From: Thermatribacter velox
Lineage (GTDB): Bacteria; Atribacterota; Atribacteria; Atribacterales; Thermatribacteraceae
Direction of reading: 5' to 3'
Assembly (NCBI RefSeq): GCF_038396615.1
Contig: NZ_CP121689.1
Coordinates: 1,872,001-1,936,000, forward strand
DNA: 64,000 nucleotides
Both the position numbers and the translations under genes were made by a program. Below are positions 1 through 8,443 of this stretch, piece by piece (the first letter of the stretch is position 1; each line of letters starts with the position of its first letter). The notes under the pieces are model-generated. The model ran no database searches, was not told the origin of the DNA, and was given only the letters and a program-made list of their open reading frames with translations.

Positions 1-666
1 AGCCACATTACGTCCATTACGCAAAATGGTTACTTTTTCCGAAATCTCCAGAACTTCATCGAGCTTATGACTAACAAAGAGAATAGAAACTCCTTCTTGT
101 TGCAATTGCTTTATCACCCGAAACAAGGAACGCACTTCTTTCCGGGTTAAAGCGGTGGTTGGCTCATCCATGATGATCAAACGTGCGTTATGCAAAAGAG
201 CACGCGAAATCGCAATCAACTGTTTATCTGCAACCGAAAGCTCTTCCACCTTGCGGTCGAGAGGAATATTCACGTTGATGCTCTCCACAGCTTTTCGCGC
301 AACATTATGTACCTCTTTCCAGTCCACTAAGCGTCTTCTTTTCTCAAGCAAGTAGTTGAAGGCGATATTTTCAGCCGCGGTAAGGTTGGGAAACAACGAG
401 AAATCCTGATAAATAACCTGAATGCCTTCACGAATGGAATCGATAGGATGAAGTCTGAAAAACTTTTTGCCATTGATAATGATTTCTCCCTCATCGGGGG
501 CCTCTGCTCCGGAAATGATCTTAATGAGAGTTGACTTACCAGAACCGTTCTCTCCTACTAAACAGCGAATTTCCGCCCGTCCAATCGTCAGGTTAACCTT
601 TTTGAGAGCCTGCACCCCAGCAAAAGATTTACTTACATTCTTCACTACCAGGAATTCTTCACCCAT
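1..666 (-). CDS. Sugar ABC transporter ATP-binding protein (RbsA/MglA type), 3' part beyond window edge
   Basis: The N-terminal 222 codons of a duplicated-cassette sugar importer ATPase (family length about 500 aa); the rest lies left of base 1. It would hydrolyse ATP on the inner face of the membrane for a ribose/rhamnose/AI-2-type importer. Visible are Walker A (GENGSGKST near residue 35), the Q-loop, the signature-like LSVADKQ, Walker B ending LIIMDEPTT and the H-loop VSHK. The start at base 666 gives MGEEFLVV, typical for the family. It follows the binding-protein gene at 788-1768, from which a hairpin separates it. The substrate cannot be read from this fragment. Confidence 0.93.
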   Translation of the reverse strand, partial: MGEEFLVVKNVSKSFAGVQALKKVNLTIGRAEIRCLVGENGSGKSTLIKIISGAEAPDEGEIIINGKKFFRLHPIDSIREGIQVIYQDFSLFPNLTAAENIAFNYLLEKRRRLVDWKEVHNVARKAVESINVNIPLDRKVEELSVADKQLIAISRALLHNARLIIMDEPTTALTRKEVRSLFRVIKQLQQEGVSILFVSHKLDEVLEISEKVTILRNGRNVA

Positions 667-740
667 AACCTCAAGGCTCCCTTCTTGCAACTTTTATTTT
701 CGCTTCGAAAGTAAGCACACTGCTCCTGTCCTCGAAGAAA

Positions 741-773
741 CAGGGGCTGGCAGTAAAACACTACCAACCCCTG
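741..773 (-). promoter_or_regulatory. Intercistronic hairpin after binding-protein gene 1
   Basis: A 14-bp stem with a 5-nt loop lies 15 nt after the stop of the binding-protein gene. Two G-U pairs make the stem complete only in the minus-strand RNA. The run after it (TTTCTTCG) is poor in T, so partial termination or 3'-end protection of the binding-protein mRNA is more likely than full termination. Confidence 0.7.
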
Positions 774-787
774 CTGGAATTTACTCG

Positions 788-1768
788 TTAAAAATCATAC
801 TGGTCCATGTTGTCTTTGGTTACAAAAACCCAGGCCTCGCCGTAGAGAACGCGTCCATCCATGCGAAGGTTGTTGTAGCCAGGAACTCCCAGGTCCATTC
901 CATCGGTAACTTCCTTGCCTTCCAAAACCATAACTGCCAGCTTGTTCATAGCATACCCTGCATCGGCCGGATCCCAGAAACCAATAGCTTTGACTGCTCC
1001 GCTCTCCAGGTACTGTCCACAAAGGGATACCAGACTGGGACCAACTACCGCAATCTGGTCTTGCAAGCCAGCTTCTTCCACTGCCAGTCCACAACCAGGA
1101 GCCGCGGTGGAAGCTGCAGTTCTCACACCACGCAAATTGGGATAGGTTCGCAAGAGTTCCTTCATATTCTCGTAAGCACGGGTCTGGTCGTCGTAGTCCT
1201 CAAGGGGTGTTTCGGTTACCAGCTTCATTTTGGGATATTTTTCCTTCTGGCGCTCTACGCTTCCAGTAATCCACTCCATGTGGGTCTTGGAAGTAAGGCT
1301 GCCCACCATAGTGGCGTATTCTCCCTCTTCACCCATGTAGCTGGCCAGAATATCCATCAATTTGGCTCCAAAAGCGTAATTATCGAAAGCCTCGAGATCC
1401 CAGTGAGCATTCTGGATATTGGATGCTTCATGGGTAATAACCACAATATCCTCATCCATAGCTCTCTTCAAAACTGGTTCTACCGCTTCAGGGGAGAAGG
1501 GAACCACGCAGATAGCATCTACTCCCTGAGCAATCAAATCTTCAATGATTTGAACCTGCAGGGCGGCATCAGCACGAGGAGGACCCACCAGGAAAGCCTC
1601 ATGACCAGTATCGGCGGCGAATTTCTTAACACCTTCTCGCATGCGTTCAAACCAGGCGATACCATCAACCTTTACTACAGTAGCAATGGTATACTTCTTT
1701 GCCATTGCTGGAACAACCAGAATGGCTACCAACAAAACTACCATTAAGAAAAGAGTTAACTTCTTCAT
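788..1768 (-). CDS. Periplasmic sugar-binding protein of ribose/rhamnose type (Peripla_BP_4)
   Basis: Binds a sugar in the periplasm and delivers it to the membrane importer whose ATPase begins downstream. The 326-aa product has a Sec signal peptide (MKKLTLFLMVV, cleavage after VPAMA) and no lipobox Cys. The mature part has two Rossmann-like lobes typical of RbsB, RhaS and LsrB (IATVVKVDGIAWF, LIAQGVDAICVVPF, GFWDPADAGYAMNKLAV). The ATG at 1768 is chosen because AGGAGG lies 6 nt before it; an upstream in-frame start would swallow that ribosome site. The FWDPADAGY segment resembles rhamnose and AI-2 binding proteins, but the ligand is uncertain. Confidence 0.9.
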   Translation of the reverse strand: MKKLTLFLMVVLLVAILVVPAMAKKYTIATVVKVDGIAWFERMREGVKKFAADTGHEAFLVGPPRADAALQVQIIEDLIAQGVDAICVVPFSPEAVEPVLKRAMDEDIVVITHEASNIQNAHWDLEAFDNYAFGAKLMDILASYMGEEGEYATMVGSLTSKTHMEWITGSVERQKEKYPKMKLVTETPLEDYDDQTRAYENMKELLRTYPNLRGVRTAASTAAPGCGLAVEEAGLQDQIAVVGPSLVSLCGQYLESGAVKAIGFWDPADAGYAMNKLAVMVLEGKEVTDGMDLGVPGYNNLRMDGRVLYGEAWVFVTKDNMDQYDF

Positions 1769-1862
1769 GTGCAACCTCCTCACTCAACTTTGATTTTGCA
1801 GTGATTGGTTCCGAGATAGGAAGCGAACCTATCCCAAAAAAGCTTTATTGCAAATTAATGAT

Positions 1863-1889
1863 TTAAAAACTCTTACTCCCTCCGTTCAT
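1863..1889 (-). CDS. Possible 8-codon leader ORF upstream of binding protein 1
   Basis: ATG at 1889 follows AAAGGAGGTAG (1890-1900), a near-perfect match to the 16S 3' end, and reads eight codons (MNGGSKSF) to a TAA. The spacing from GGAGG to ATG is only 3 nt, so it may serve as a ribosome standby site rather than being translated. It lies 121 nt upstream of the binding-protein start, inside the transcript from the promoter at 1941-1970. Similar sites precede three other binding-protein genes here. Confidence 0.35.
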   Translation of the reverse strand: MNGGSKSF

Positions 1890-1940
1890 CTACCTCCTTT
1901 CTTTTAATATTTATGAAATTTTGTTTAAAAAATTTTGTTC

Positions 1941-1970
1941 ATTCTAACAGAACGATTTTGATTCTGTCAA
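1941..1970 (-). promoter_or_regulatory. Sigma-70-type promoter for binding protein 1 operon
   Basis: Minus strand: TTGACA (1965-1970), 18-bp spacer, TAGAAT (1941-1946). A consensus -35 with a five-of-six -10 in an AT-rich stretch, giving a leader of about 165 nt before the gene starting at 1768. Confidence 0.75.
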
Positions 1971-2011
1971 TTGGACAAAAAGCCTCAACCACAACGTGGG
2001 AAACCCCAACC

Positions 2012-2656
2012 CTACAAACCCTTAAACGCAGCAACAACCTGGGATAAAGGTTCTTGAGAAAATAGGGCTGTTCCTACCACGACCACCTCTATCCCAGCTT
2101 CTCTTATCGCACCAATGTTTTCAAGGCTCACTCCGCCATCCAGGCCTACAGGAATCTGATAATCGCATTCCTCAAACAATGTTTTTACCAGCCGAACTTT
2201 TCCCATAACTGACCTCTCAAACTTTTGACCACCAAAGCCCGGTTCAACACTCATCAAAAGCACATAATCAACATATTCAGCAAAATACTTGATTCGCTCA
2301 AAACTGTCGCCAGGATTAACAGCAAGCCCGGCCTTTTTACCATATTTGTGGATGGTATCCAAAATTCGTATCGGATGCCTGCAAACATCGAGCTGAACAA
2401 TTATCAAATCCGCCCCAGCTTCCGCAAAAGCAGTGATATAACGTTCAGGATTATCTATTTCGAGGTGCACCTCAAGCGGCAAATTAGTTATTCTCCTCAA
2501 ATCTTGAACTGTTTTGGGAGAAAAAGCAAAATTTTCCACATAATGGCCATCCATAATATCCAGGTGAACGAAATCCACTCCTGCCCGTTCCAGCTCAACG
2601 ACCGTATCGCCCAGATAGGCTGTGTCACAAGACAAAAGCGAAGCGGAAATTTTCAA
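2012..2656 (-). CDS. Ribulose-phosphate 3-epimerase family protein (Rpe/AlsE-like)
   Basis: A (beta/alpha)8 epimerase of 214 aa that inverts C3 of ketose phosphates such as ribulose 5-phosphate and xylulose 5-phosphate. Family motifs are present: ISASLLSCD near the N terminus, the HLDIMDGHYVENF metal and acid motif, LEVHLEI, the VNPGD strand, LLMSVEPGFGGQKF and the phosphate loop GLDGGV. The start is set to the TTG at 2656, which has GGAG 8 nt upstream. It is monocistronic, preceded by the terminator at 2726-2757 and a palindromic element. In a polyol locus it may act on allulose- or tetrulose-type phosphates (AlsE-like) rather than in housekeeping pentose metabolism. Confidence 0.88.
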   Translation of the reverse strand: MKISASLLSCDTAYLGDTVVELERAGVDFVHLDIMDGHYVENFAFSPKTVQDLRRITNLPLEVHLEIDNPERYITAFAEAGADLIIVQLDVCRHPIRILDTIHKYGKKAGLAVNPGDSFERIKYFAEYVDYVLLMSVEPGFGGQKFERSVMGKVRLVKTLFEECDYQIPVGLDGGVSLENIGAIREAGIEVVVVGTALFSQEPLSQVVAAFKGL

Positions 2657-2693
2657 GACCCTTACTCCTTTCAAAAGAATCCACATCGTGTTT

Positions 2694-2706
2694 TTACCAT
2701 TTGTAA
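2694..2706. promoter_or_regulatory. Candidate operator upstream of Rpe-like gene
   Basis: TTACCATTTGTAA, an imperfect palindrome 38 bp before the epimerase start. It shares its TTAC-n-GTAA form and CATTTG/CAAATG core with elements at 9445-9456 and 22684-22711. An adjacent TGTAAT-CC-ATTACA palindrome (2702-2715) overlaps it. A common polyol repressor or activator is inferred. Confidence 0.4.
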
Positions 2707-2725
2707 TCCATTACAGGAACATTCA

Positions 2726-2757
2726 AAAAGACAGGGATGCCCCGCTAAGAGCATCCC
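2726..2757 (-). terminator. Rho-independent terminator after ABC transporter operon 2
   Basis: Minus-strand RNA: GGGATGC (2757-2751), 10-nt loop, GCATCCC (2740-2734), then TGTCTTTTT. It lies about 95 nt after the stop of the ATPase gene at 2852 and closes the operon running down from 9418. Confidence 0.75.
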
Positions 2758-2851
2758 CTCCAATTTTAGCGATAAAAGAAATAAAAAGCTCACGCTTTAC
2801 CAATGAAAATTACACGATTATCAAGATTAAGAGAACTAAACCCTTACAACC

Positions 2852-3943
2852 CTAAACCTCGACCGCCTCCAGAGTCTGCGCATCGAAGAACTTCAAAAAC
2901 TCAAGCGGAAAGCCAACCCATACTTTCTGTCCAATCTCTACACTGGTACGCGGAATTTTAGCCTTCAGCGTATCTTCCCCGCTACGAAGGTGTAAAACTA
3001 ACCTGTTCCCTATTGGCTCGGACAAAACAACCTCAAAGGGAACATAACCCTCGCGGGGCTCAAAAAGGATTTCCAGATTTTCCGGACGTATGCCAATTAT
3101 AAGCTCTCTCTTTTCTGAATCACCAAGAAAATCTCGAGAAAGATTTTTCAAAACATAAGAAAAGCTACGAGCTTGCATAATGCAAACAGACTCTCCCGCT
3201 TGCAAGGAACAGTTTAAGAAATTCATACCTGGGTTCCCTATAAAGTAACCAACAAAGGTATTGCTGGGGTTAGAATAGACCTCCTCAGGAGAATCATACT
3301 GCAATACCTTACCCTCATTCATAACGGCAATCCTGTCAGCCAGAGTCAGGGCTTCACCCTGATCGTGGGTCACATAAACCATGGTTTGTCCAAGATTGGA
3401 TTGCAAGCGTTTCAAAATGGTCCGCAACTCCAACCTCGTTGCAGGATCCACATTGGTAAGGGGTTCATCTAAAAGGTAAACATTGGGTTTTCTTACAAAA
3501 GCCCGGGCCAGAACGATTTTTTGTTTGATTCCTGCATCGAGATTATAAGTATCCTGCTTTAAAAGGTGTGAGATTTCAAACACTTCAGCAACTTCTTCGA
3601 CCCTGCGCCTGATTTCTTTTTTCGGCACTTTATGGGCAACCAGTGGAAAAGCAATGTTTTCGTAAACGGTCATTCCCGGATACACAACCGGAAACTGAAA
3701 CACCATTGCCACATTTCTCTCTTCAGGTGAAACCTGCGTGACGTCTCTACCATCAAAAAAGACCTTGCCTGCAGTTGGCTCTTCCAAACCAGATATGATT
3801 CTCATGGTTGTAGTTTTGCCACAACCTGAAGGACCCAGAAGACTAACCAACCCCTTATCAGGAATCTCCAGAGTCAAGTCTTTAACCGCAACCACTTTAT
3901 TATCAAAAACCTTGGTAATGTTTTGCAATAATATGCTCGCCAT
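2852..3943 (-). CDS. Polyol ABC transporter ATPase, GlpT-like, degenerate signature motif
   Basis: One of a pair of MalK-type ATPases (363 aa) for the importer encoded upstream. The N-terminal cassette has Walker A (GPSGCGKTT, 37-45), a Q-loop of the form VFQFPVVYPG, Walker B (VYLLDEP, 155-161) and an intact H-loop (VTHDQ, His193). The signature is LDAGIKQK (135-142) instead of LSGGQQQR. The C-terminal part is the usual MalK-like OB-fold regulatory domain (IGIRPENLEI). Rhizobial glycerol transporter GlpT has the same 'VFQFPV' and degenerate-signature features, so a polyol substrate is inferred. The start codon overlaps the stop of the partner ATPase by one base (TAATG). Confidence 0.9.
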   Translation of the reverse strand: MASILLQNITKVFDNKVVAVKDLTLEIPDKGLVSLLGPSGCGKTTTMRIISGLEEPTAGKVFFDGRDVTQVSPEERNVAMVFQFPVVYPGMTVYENIAFPLVAHKVPKKEIRRRVEEVAEVFEISHLLKQDTYNLDAGIKQKIVLARAFVRKPNVYLLDEPLTNVDPATRLELRTILKRLQSNLGQTMVYVTHDQGEALTLADRIAVMNEGKVLQYDSPEEVYSNPSNTFVGYFIGNPGMNFLNCSLQAGESVCIMQARSFSYVLKNLSRDFLGDSEKRELIIGIRPENLEILFEPREGYVPFEVVLSEPIGNRLVLHLRSGEDTLKAKIPRTSVEIGQKVWVGFPLEFLKFFDAQTLEAVEV

Positions 3944-5055
3944 TATCGCTCACCCTTAACAATAAACTCCAGGTTTTCACCGGTAGATGCGGAAAAAAGA
4001 TACACATCCTCTATTGAAAAGCCAAAGGGCAATTTTTCACCCGGAGAGACTCTGAAAACACCTGGCACAAAGGAACGTAGAGTTAAATCACCAATCTCTA
4101 TGTGGACAATAGTATCTGAACCCACAACTTCGCTCAAAACTGCTTTGCCTTCGAAGGTGAAATTTTTTCCTTCCACATTACCAAGCACTATGTTCTCAGG
4201 ACGAATACCCAAAAATATTTCTCTATCTTTTTCGTTGAGCTTTGAGAAATCTCCCCAACCACTGAGGTCCAGTTGCAAAGAAGACCCCTTCCAAAGCACC
4301 GAACCTTTTTCCATCTCCAAAAAACCCCTTACAATATTCATTGCCGGAAAACCCAGATAGGTAGCCACAAACACATTGGCCGGATGATAATAGGCTTCCC
4401 AAACATTACCCAATTGTTGCACCTTACCTTCGTGGAGAACAAGCAAAATATCAGCCATCGACAGCGCATCAACAGGGTCGGGTGTAGCATAAACAAGTGT
4501 CTGTCTGAACTCTCGCTGCATCAACTTAAATTGTACCCGCATTTCTTCTCGTATTTTAAAGTCAAGATTAACAAGCGGCTCATCGAAAAGACAAACACTG
4601 GGTTCTTTTACTAAGGCTCTGCAAATAGCCACCCGCTGTCTCTCTCCCCCGCTGATGTAATCAGGCAAGCGGTCCAAAAGAGCATCTATTTTTAGAAATT
4701 TAGCAACTTGCAAAACTTTCTCTCTAATCACCTCTTCCGACAGACCTTTTACGCGCAAGGGACTGGCTATATTCTCGAACACTGACATATGTGGGTACAG
4801 AGCGAAATCCTGAAAAACCATAGCTATGTTCCTTTTCTGAGGGGGAAGCAAGGTAACTTCCTGCCCGTCAAAAAAAACCTCCCCTTCATCAGGTATTTCC
4901 AAACCAGCTATAATCCGTAAAAGAGTGGTCTTACCCGCACCAGGTTCACCCAGAATGCAGAAAAAAGTTCCCCCTTCAATCTCTGCGCTAACTCCCTTTA
5001 GAGCAAGGTTCTTACCAAAATATTTGCTTATATTCGAAAGCCTTATATTAATCAT
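3943..5055 (-). CDS. Polyol ABC transporter ATPase, GlpS-like, H-loop histidine lost
   Basis: Partner of the downstream ATPase, 370 aa. Walker A (GEPGAGKTT, 36-44), Q-loop (VFQDFALYPH), signature ISGGERQR (134-141) and Walker B (VCLFDEP) are intact. The switch region reads YATPDP where THDQ is expected, so the catalytic His is Pro192. Rhizobial GlpS similarly has TTEP here. A MalK-type OB-fold domain follows (IRPENIVLG). With its neighbour it should form a heterodimer with one complete and one degenerate ATP site: this chain supplies the good signature and the partner supplies the good Walker and H-loop half. Two permease genes follow immediately upstream. Confidence 0.9.
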   Translation of the reverse strand: MINIRLSNISKYFGKNLALKGVSAEIEGGTFFCILGEPGAGKTTLLRIIAGLEIPDEGEVFFDGQEVTLLPPQKRNIAMVFQDFALYPHMSVFENIASPLRVKGLSEEVIREKVLQVAKFLKIDALLDRLPDYISGGERQRVAICRALVKEPSVCLFDEPLVNLDFKIREEMRVQFKLMQREFRQTLVYATPDPVDALSMADILLVLHEGKVQQLGNVWEAYYHPANVFVATYLGFPAMNIVRGFLEMEKGSVLWKGSSLQLDLSGWGDFSKLNEKDREIFLGIRPENIVLGNVEGKNFTFEGKAVLSEVVGSDTIVHIEIGDLTLRSFVPGVFRVSPGEKLPFGFSIEDVYLFSASTGENLEFIVKGER

Positions 5056-5069
5056 CGTGTCTCATTCCC

Positions 5070-5885
5070 TCAACGGAGATAGACTTTTATCAAATGCTTA
5101 CGGAAGAAAATTAATATTATTATTGAAGGAATAATCGCCAGAATTGATAAGGCAGCAATCTGGTTCCACATAATTCTCATACCTCGCCTCAGGCTTGGCA
5201 AATAAGCGGTATAGAGTAACACATTACGTCCTCCAAGAAGATAAGCGATGATGAATTCATTCCAAATAAATATCCATGTCAAAGCAACTGTTGCAGCAAG
5301 TCCTGGGCCAATCAAAGGGAGTACTATTCTACGAGCTGTTTGCCAGAAAGAGTAGCCATCAACATAACTCGCTTCTTCAATGCTTCGTGGTAGTGCATCC
5401 AGAAAACCCTTAAGGAGCCACACAGCGAGAGGGAGGTTAAAAGCAGCATAAGTAATGACCAAAGAAAAATAGGTATCGAGCAAGCCAAAAGTTTTCCAGA
5501 ACCAGAAAATAGGCAAGAGAAAAGCAATAGGAGGAAACATACGAAGAGTCAAAAGGTTGAACTGGGCAGTTTCGTTAGTCAAAGGAGTGTTTGGATAGCG
5601 CGAATAGGCATAACTTGCCATAGTACCCAAAACAACCGCCAGAACGGTGGCCAAAATACCAACGATCAAGCTGTTGCCAAGGGCAATTCTACCTGTGCCC
5701 TGTAGAACAAATTGGTAAGCCTCTAAAGTAAAGTCTGGAGGGATGAAAGCTGGAGGAACTTTGTATACATCTCCCACATGCTTGAAAGAAGTATTTACTG
5801 TCCAATAAATTGGAAACAGAATAAAAATACCATAAACAACAAGACCTAAAATGCCAAGCCTTCTACCCCACTTTCCCTTCTGCAT
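5070..5885 (-). CDS. ABC transporter permease, MalG family (GlpQ-like)
   Basis: Inner-membrane subunit of 271 aa with about six transmembrane helices. The first helix follows a short basic N terminus (MQKGKWGRR). The EAA coupling loop is EEASYVDGYSFWQTARRIVLPLIGPG, here read around residues 165-190, which docks to the ATPases. FPIYWTVNTSFK and IFIWNEFIIAY are typical of MalG-type carbohydrate permeases. It sits 13 nt after the partner permease and 14 nt before the ATPase, so translation is probably coupled. The substrate is inferred from the GlpST-like ATPases to be glycerol or another polyol. Confidence 0.9.
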   Translation of the reverse strand: MQKGKWGRRLGILGLVVYGIFILFPIYWTVNTSFKHVGDVYKVPPAFIPPDFTLEAYQFVLQGTGRIALGNSLIVGILATVLAVVLGTMASYAYSRYPNTPLTNETAQFNLLTLRMFPPIAFLLPIFWFWKTFGLLDTYFSLVITYAAFNLPLAVWLLKGFLDALPRSIEEASYVDGYSFWQTARRIVLPLIGPGLAATVALTWIFIWNEFIIAYLLGGRNVLLYTAYLPSLRRGMRIMWNQIAALSILAIIPSIIILIFFRKHLIKVYLR

Positions 5886-5898
5886 TTCTTAACACCCC

Positions 5899-6771
5899 TT
5901 AAGCCCTCTTGGTTAATCTCCAGAAAATCAGCATTGCAACAACGGCCATAATGCCGAATATCCAGGACATGGAAGCCGCATAACCAACGTTAAAGTAAGA
6001 AAATGCTGTTTGATAAAGGTAAAAAGTCGGAAGTTCGGTAGCTGTTCCTGGCCCCCCATAAGTCATGATAAAAACCTTATCGAGAAACTTGTAAGAATCC
6101 ATGAAACGTAACAGAAAAGCTATCGCTAAGGGAACTCTCATATAGGGAAGAATAATCTTTCTGAGAATCAAAAACTTTGAAGCTCCGTCAAGCCGAGCTG
6201 ACTCAAGTAATCTCTCGGGTACAGAAATGCGTGCAGCATAAGCAATCAATAAAGGCAAGCTCGTCCACTGCCAGATATCCACTATCATGAGAGTGGTCAG
6301 AGCAAGTTTTTGTGTTCTCCAACCAATTGGGGAAAAACCCAGCCAGACCAGGATGTTATTGATGGTGCCTGTATCCGTAACCAGCAAAGTCCACATTTGG
6401 GCCACCACGGCTTCCGCCATCATCATGGGAAGGAGAAAAACGACCAGAGCAAAAGTTCTCAAACGTTCAGAACGAATGTACTCAACCAGGGCAAGCGCAA
6501 TCAAGGTTCCCAAAACAAGCTGAATGGTAACACCAACGCCGGAATAATAAAGCATCCTACCCAGCGAAGCCAAAAAGCGTTCGTCCTTGAGAACCGCAAT
6601 ATAATTGGCAATACCTACAAAGCGCCTTTCGGGAGAAATGGTCGGATTCCAACTATGAAAAGAAATGTAAATTGCCCAAAGCAGGGGAAATATAACTATA
6701 GCCAGTACCAGAAGCTGCGGCGGGATGATTAAATAAAGCGGTCTTTTGGGCATTCTCTTGGGAAAGAGCAT
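5899..6771 (-). CDS. ABC transporter permease, MalF family (GlpP-like)
   Basis: Inner-membrane subunit of 290 aa with six predicted helices and no large periplasmic loop. Diagnostic segments are ISFHSWNPTISPERRFVG near the N terminus, LLESARLDGASKFLILRKIILPYMRVPL (EAA loop, about 185-212) and FIMTYGGPGTATELPTFYLYQTAF near the C terminus. It is the first membrane gene after the binding protein, from which a strong hairpin separates it. GGAG lies 2 nt before the ATG, a tight spacing that may lower its expression relative to the binding protein. Confidence 0.9.
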   Translation of the reverse strand: MLFPKRMPKRPLYLIIPPQLLVLAIVIFPLLWAIYISFHSWNPTISPERRFVGIANYIAVLKDERFLASLGRMLYYSGVGVTIQLVLGTLIALALVEYIRSERLRTFALVVFLLPMMMAEAVVAQMWTLLVTDTGTINNILVWLGFSPIGWRTQKLALTTLMIVDIWQWTSLPLLIAYAARISVPERLLESARLDGASKFLILRKIILPYMRVPLAIAFLLRFMDSYKFLDKVFIMTYGGPGTATELPTFYLYQTAFSYFNVGYAASMSWIFGIMAVVAMLIFWRLTKRA

Positions 6772-6804
6772 CTCTCCTTACTTAACCCCCTCTTTTTCCG
6801 ATTC

Positions 6805-6833
6805 ACTGCAGGAGGCAGAATGCCTCCTGCAGT
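6805..6833 (-). promoter_or_regulatory. Intercistronic hairpin after binding-protein gene 2
   Basis: A perfect 13-bp stem (ACTGCAGGAGGCA / TGCCTCCTGCAGT) with a 3-nt loop lies 27 nt after the binding-protein stop. The T-run follows it only on the plus strand; the minus-strand transcript has an A-run before the stem and no T-run after it. It is better read as an mRNA stabiliser or weak attenuator than as a terminator. Confidence 0.75.
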
Positions 6834-6860
6834 TTTTTCAACTTGCAACCACCTAAAACT

Positions 6861-8387
6861 CTAATCCCAGAAACCGACTCTTCTGCCTGCTTCCAGAAAT
6901 TCCTTGTAGTATTCTTTCTGTTTCTCTTTGCCCAGTTTGTCGCGAATTGCTTCCCATTCCTCAGCTGCTTTCTCAATCGCTTCTTCTGGGGTAACTTCTC
7001 CACTCATAGCTCTCTGTACCCATCTCGATAGAGATTCTGTATACTCGGTAGCTCCAGGCCAGTTAATTTCTGGGAACGCAACAGCCAGGTTAGCTAAACC
7101 CCCATCCAGGTGCTTGCGGGCCTCTTCAAAAGTGGAAAAAGTGGGTATATTTTCAGGCCAATCGGGAGCAACACCTCGCAAGGGATTGGGCTTGGTATAC
7201 TGTGCCGCAGCCTCATCAGTAAAGTGAGAATAGAGGTAAGGATCCATGCCGCAGTAGGTATCGGCTACTGAATAGATGCTGTAGACAGGGCTGGATACTC
7301 GCAGCATCACATAAAATGCTGCCTGCTTTACTTTCTCAGGTAAGTTTTTGGGAATAATCCAGAAGCGGTTATAGGGAGCCATTGCTCGATGAGTTACCAC
7401 TCCAGTTTCCGGATCCCTGTAGCCAGGGATCAGAGCGTTGGCAACATCACCTTTAACTTCGGGTTGTCCCATCTGCCCCCACTCATTAATATCTATGAAC
7501 CAAATCTGGAATACAACCTTTCCTGCCAGCCAGTAGTCAACCGTTTCTGTAAATCCAAAGTTGGACACTCCAGGAGGACAGTATGGTTCCGTCTCTACCA
7601 TCTTTTTTAACGCAGCCACTGCTTTATCTCTGGGCCATAACGCATGCTCCATATCGTCGCTGAAGTAACGCACTCCGTATGAGGCAGCGATATCAAAATA
7701 AAAGACTGAACCATCAGGGGGCAAAAGCCACCACATGGTGGAATACATATCGGGCGGCAAAACATTCTCCTTAAAGAATTTTGCCAGATCGACGAAATCA
7801 TCCCAGGTTTCGGGAGGCTGCAATTCTTTCCCGAACTGGGCCTTAAACATTTCCTGGTACTTGGGGTTTTCAAAGAAAGACTTGCGATAATTAAAGAGGT
7901 GGATATCACCATCAAAAGGAATAGCCCAGTAATGTCCTCCCCACTTCATGTAGAATTCCCGATAAGTTGGAATGATATCGTCAAGGTATTTTTTGACGTC
8001 CTCTGGATCAAACATTTCAAAGTAAGAATCAAGGGGCTCTATCAAACCGGTGAGAGCGAAGTCAGCAATGAAACGGGGATTAATCTCAATGATTTGCCAG
8101 CTTGGCTTACCTGCCAGCAAGTCGCCCATAACCTTTTCGCGAAGCCGTGGCAGGTCAACCATCTCAGTACGTTCGATCTTAACTCCGCACTCTTTTTCAA
8201 GAAGCGGAGCATACCACTCTAAGATCCTACCTGCTCCTGAATCATGGATGGCCCTCAAAGTAATACCGCTGAAATCAACATCCGGATTCTTCTCCCCGGG
8301 AGGCAAAAATAACTTGATTTTTGCCTCTCCCAGGGAAAAAGTTGCCACAACCAGCAATGCGACAAGTACAAAAAGGTACTTACGCAT
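6861..8387 (-). CDS. Extracellular solute-binding protein for polyol importer (GlpV-like)
   Basis: Periplasmic receptor of 508 aa, long for family 1 binding proteins but like the GlpV-type polyol receptors. A signal peptide (MRKYLFVLVALLVVATFS) ends near LGEA and lacks a lipobox Cys. The mature chain has the usual hinge and ligand segments (WEIIEINPRFIADF-like, HYWAIPFDGDIHLFNYRK, MAPYNRFWIIPKN). The ATG at 8387 is chosen because GGAGG lies 8 nt upstream; the earlier in-frame ATG would include it. It lies 56 nt after the TIM-barrel isomerase gene in the same operon and precedes the two permeases and two ATPases. Ligand inferred to be a polyol. Confidence 0.88.
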   Translation of the reverse strand: MRKYLFVLVALLVVATFSLGEAKIKLFLPPGEKNPDVDFSGITLRAIHDSGAGRILEWYAPLLEKECGVKIERTEMVDLPRLREKVMGDLLAGKPSWQIIEINPRFIADFALTGLIEPLDSYFEMFDPEDVKKYLDDIIPTYREFYMKWGGHYWAIPFDGDIHLFNYRKSFFENPKYQEMFKAQFGKELQPPETWDDFVDLAKFFKENVLPPDMYSTMWWLLPPDGSVFYFDIAASYGVRYFSDDMEHALWPRDKAVAALKKMVETEPYCPPGVSNFGFTETVDYWLAGKVVFQIWFIDINEWGQMGQPEVKGDVANALIPGYRDPETGVVTHRAMAPYNRFWIIPKNLPEKVKQAAFYVMLRVSSPVYSIYSVADTYCGMDPYLYSHFTDEAAAQYTKPNPLRGVAPDWPENIPTFSTFEEARKHLDGGLANLAVAFPEINWPGATEYTESLSRWVQRAMSGEVTPEEAIEKAAEEWEAIRDKLGKEKQKEYYKEFLEAGRRVGFWD

Positions 8388-8443
8388 GTCAACCCCCTCC
8401 ATTAAACGTACAAGAAACGTGAAATTCGGATTACCAAACTACA

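Noticed and set aside
467-1747. A 426-codon open frame on the plus strand
   Set aside because: It is the antisense of the ATPase end and the binding-protein gene 788-1768, with no family-like content and no ribosome site.
1985-2005. Terminator after the Rpe-like gene
   Set aside because: CCAC-GTT-GTGG before a T-run (GGCTTTTTG) gives only a 4-5 bp stem, too weak to list.
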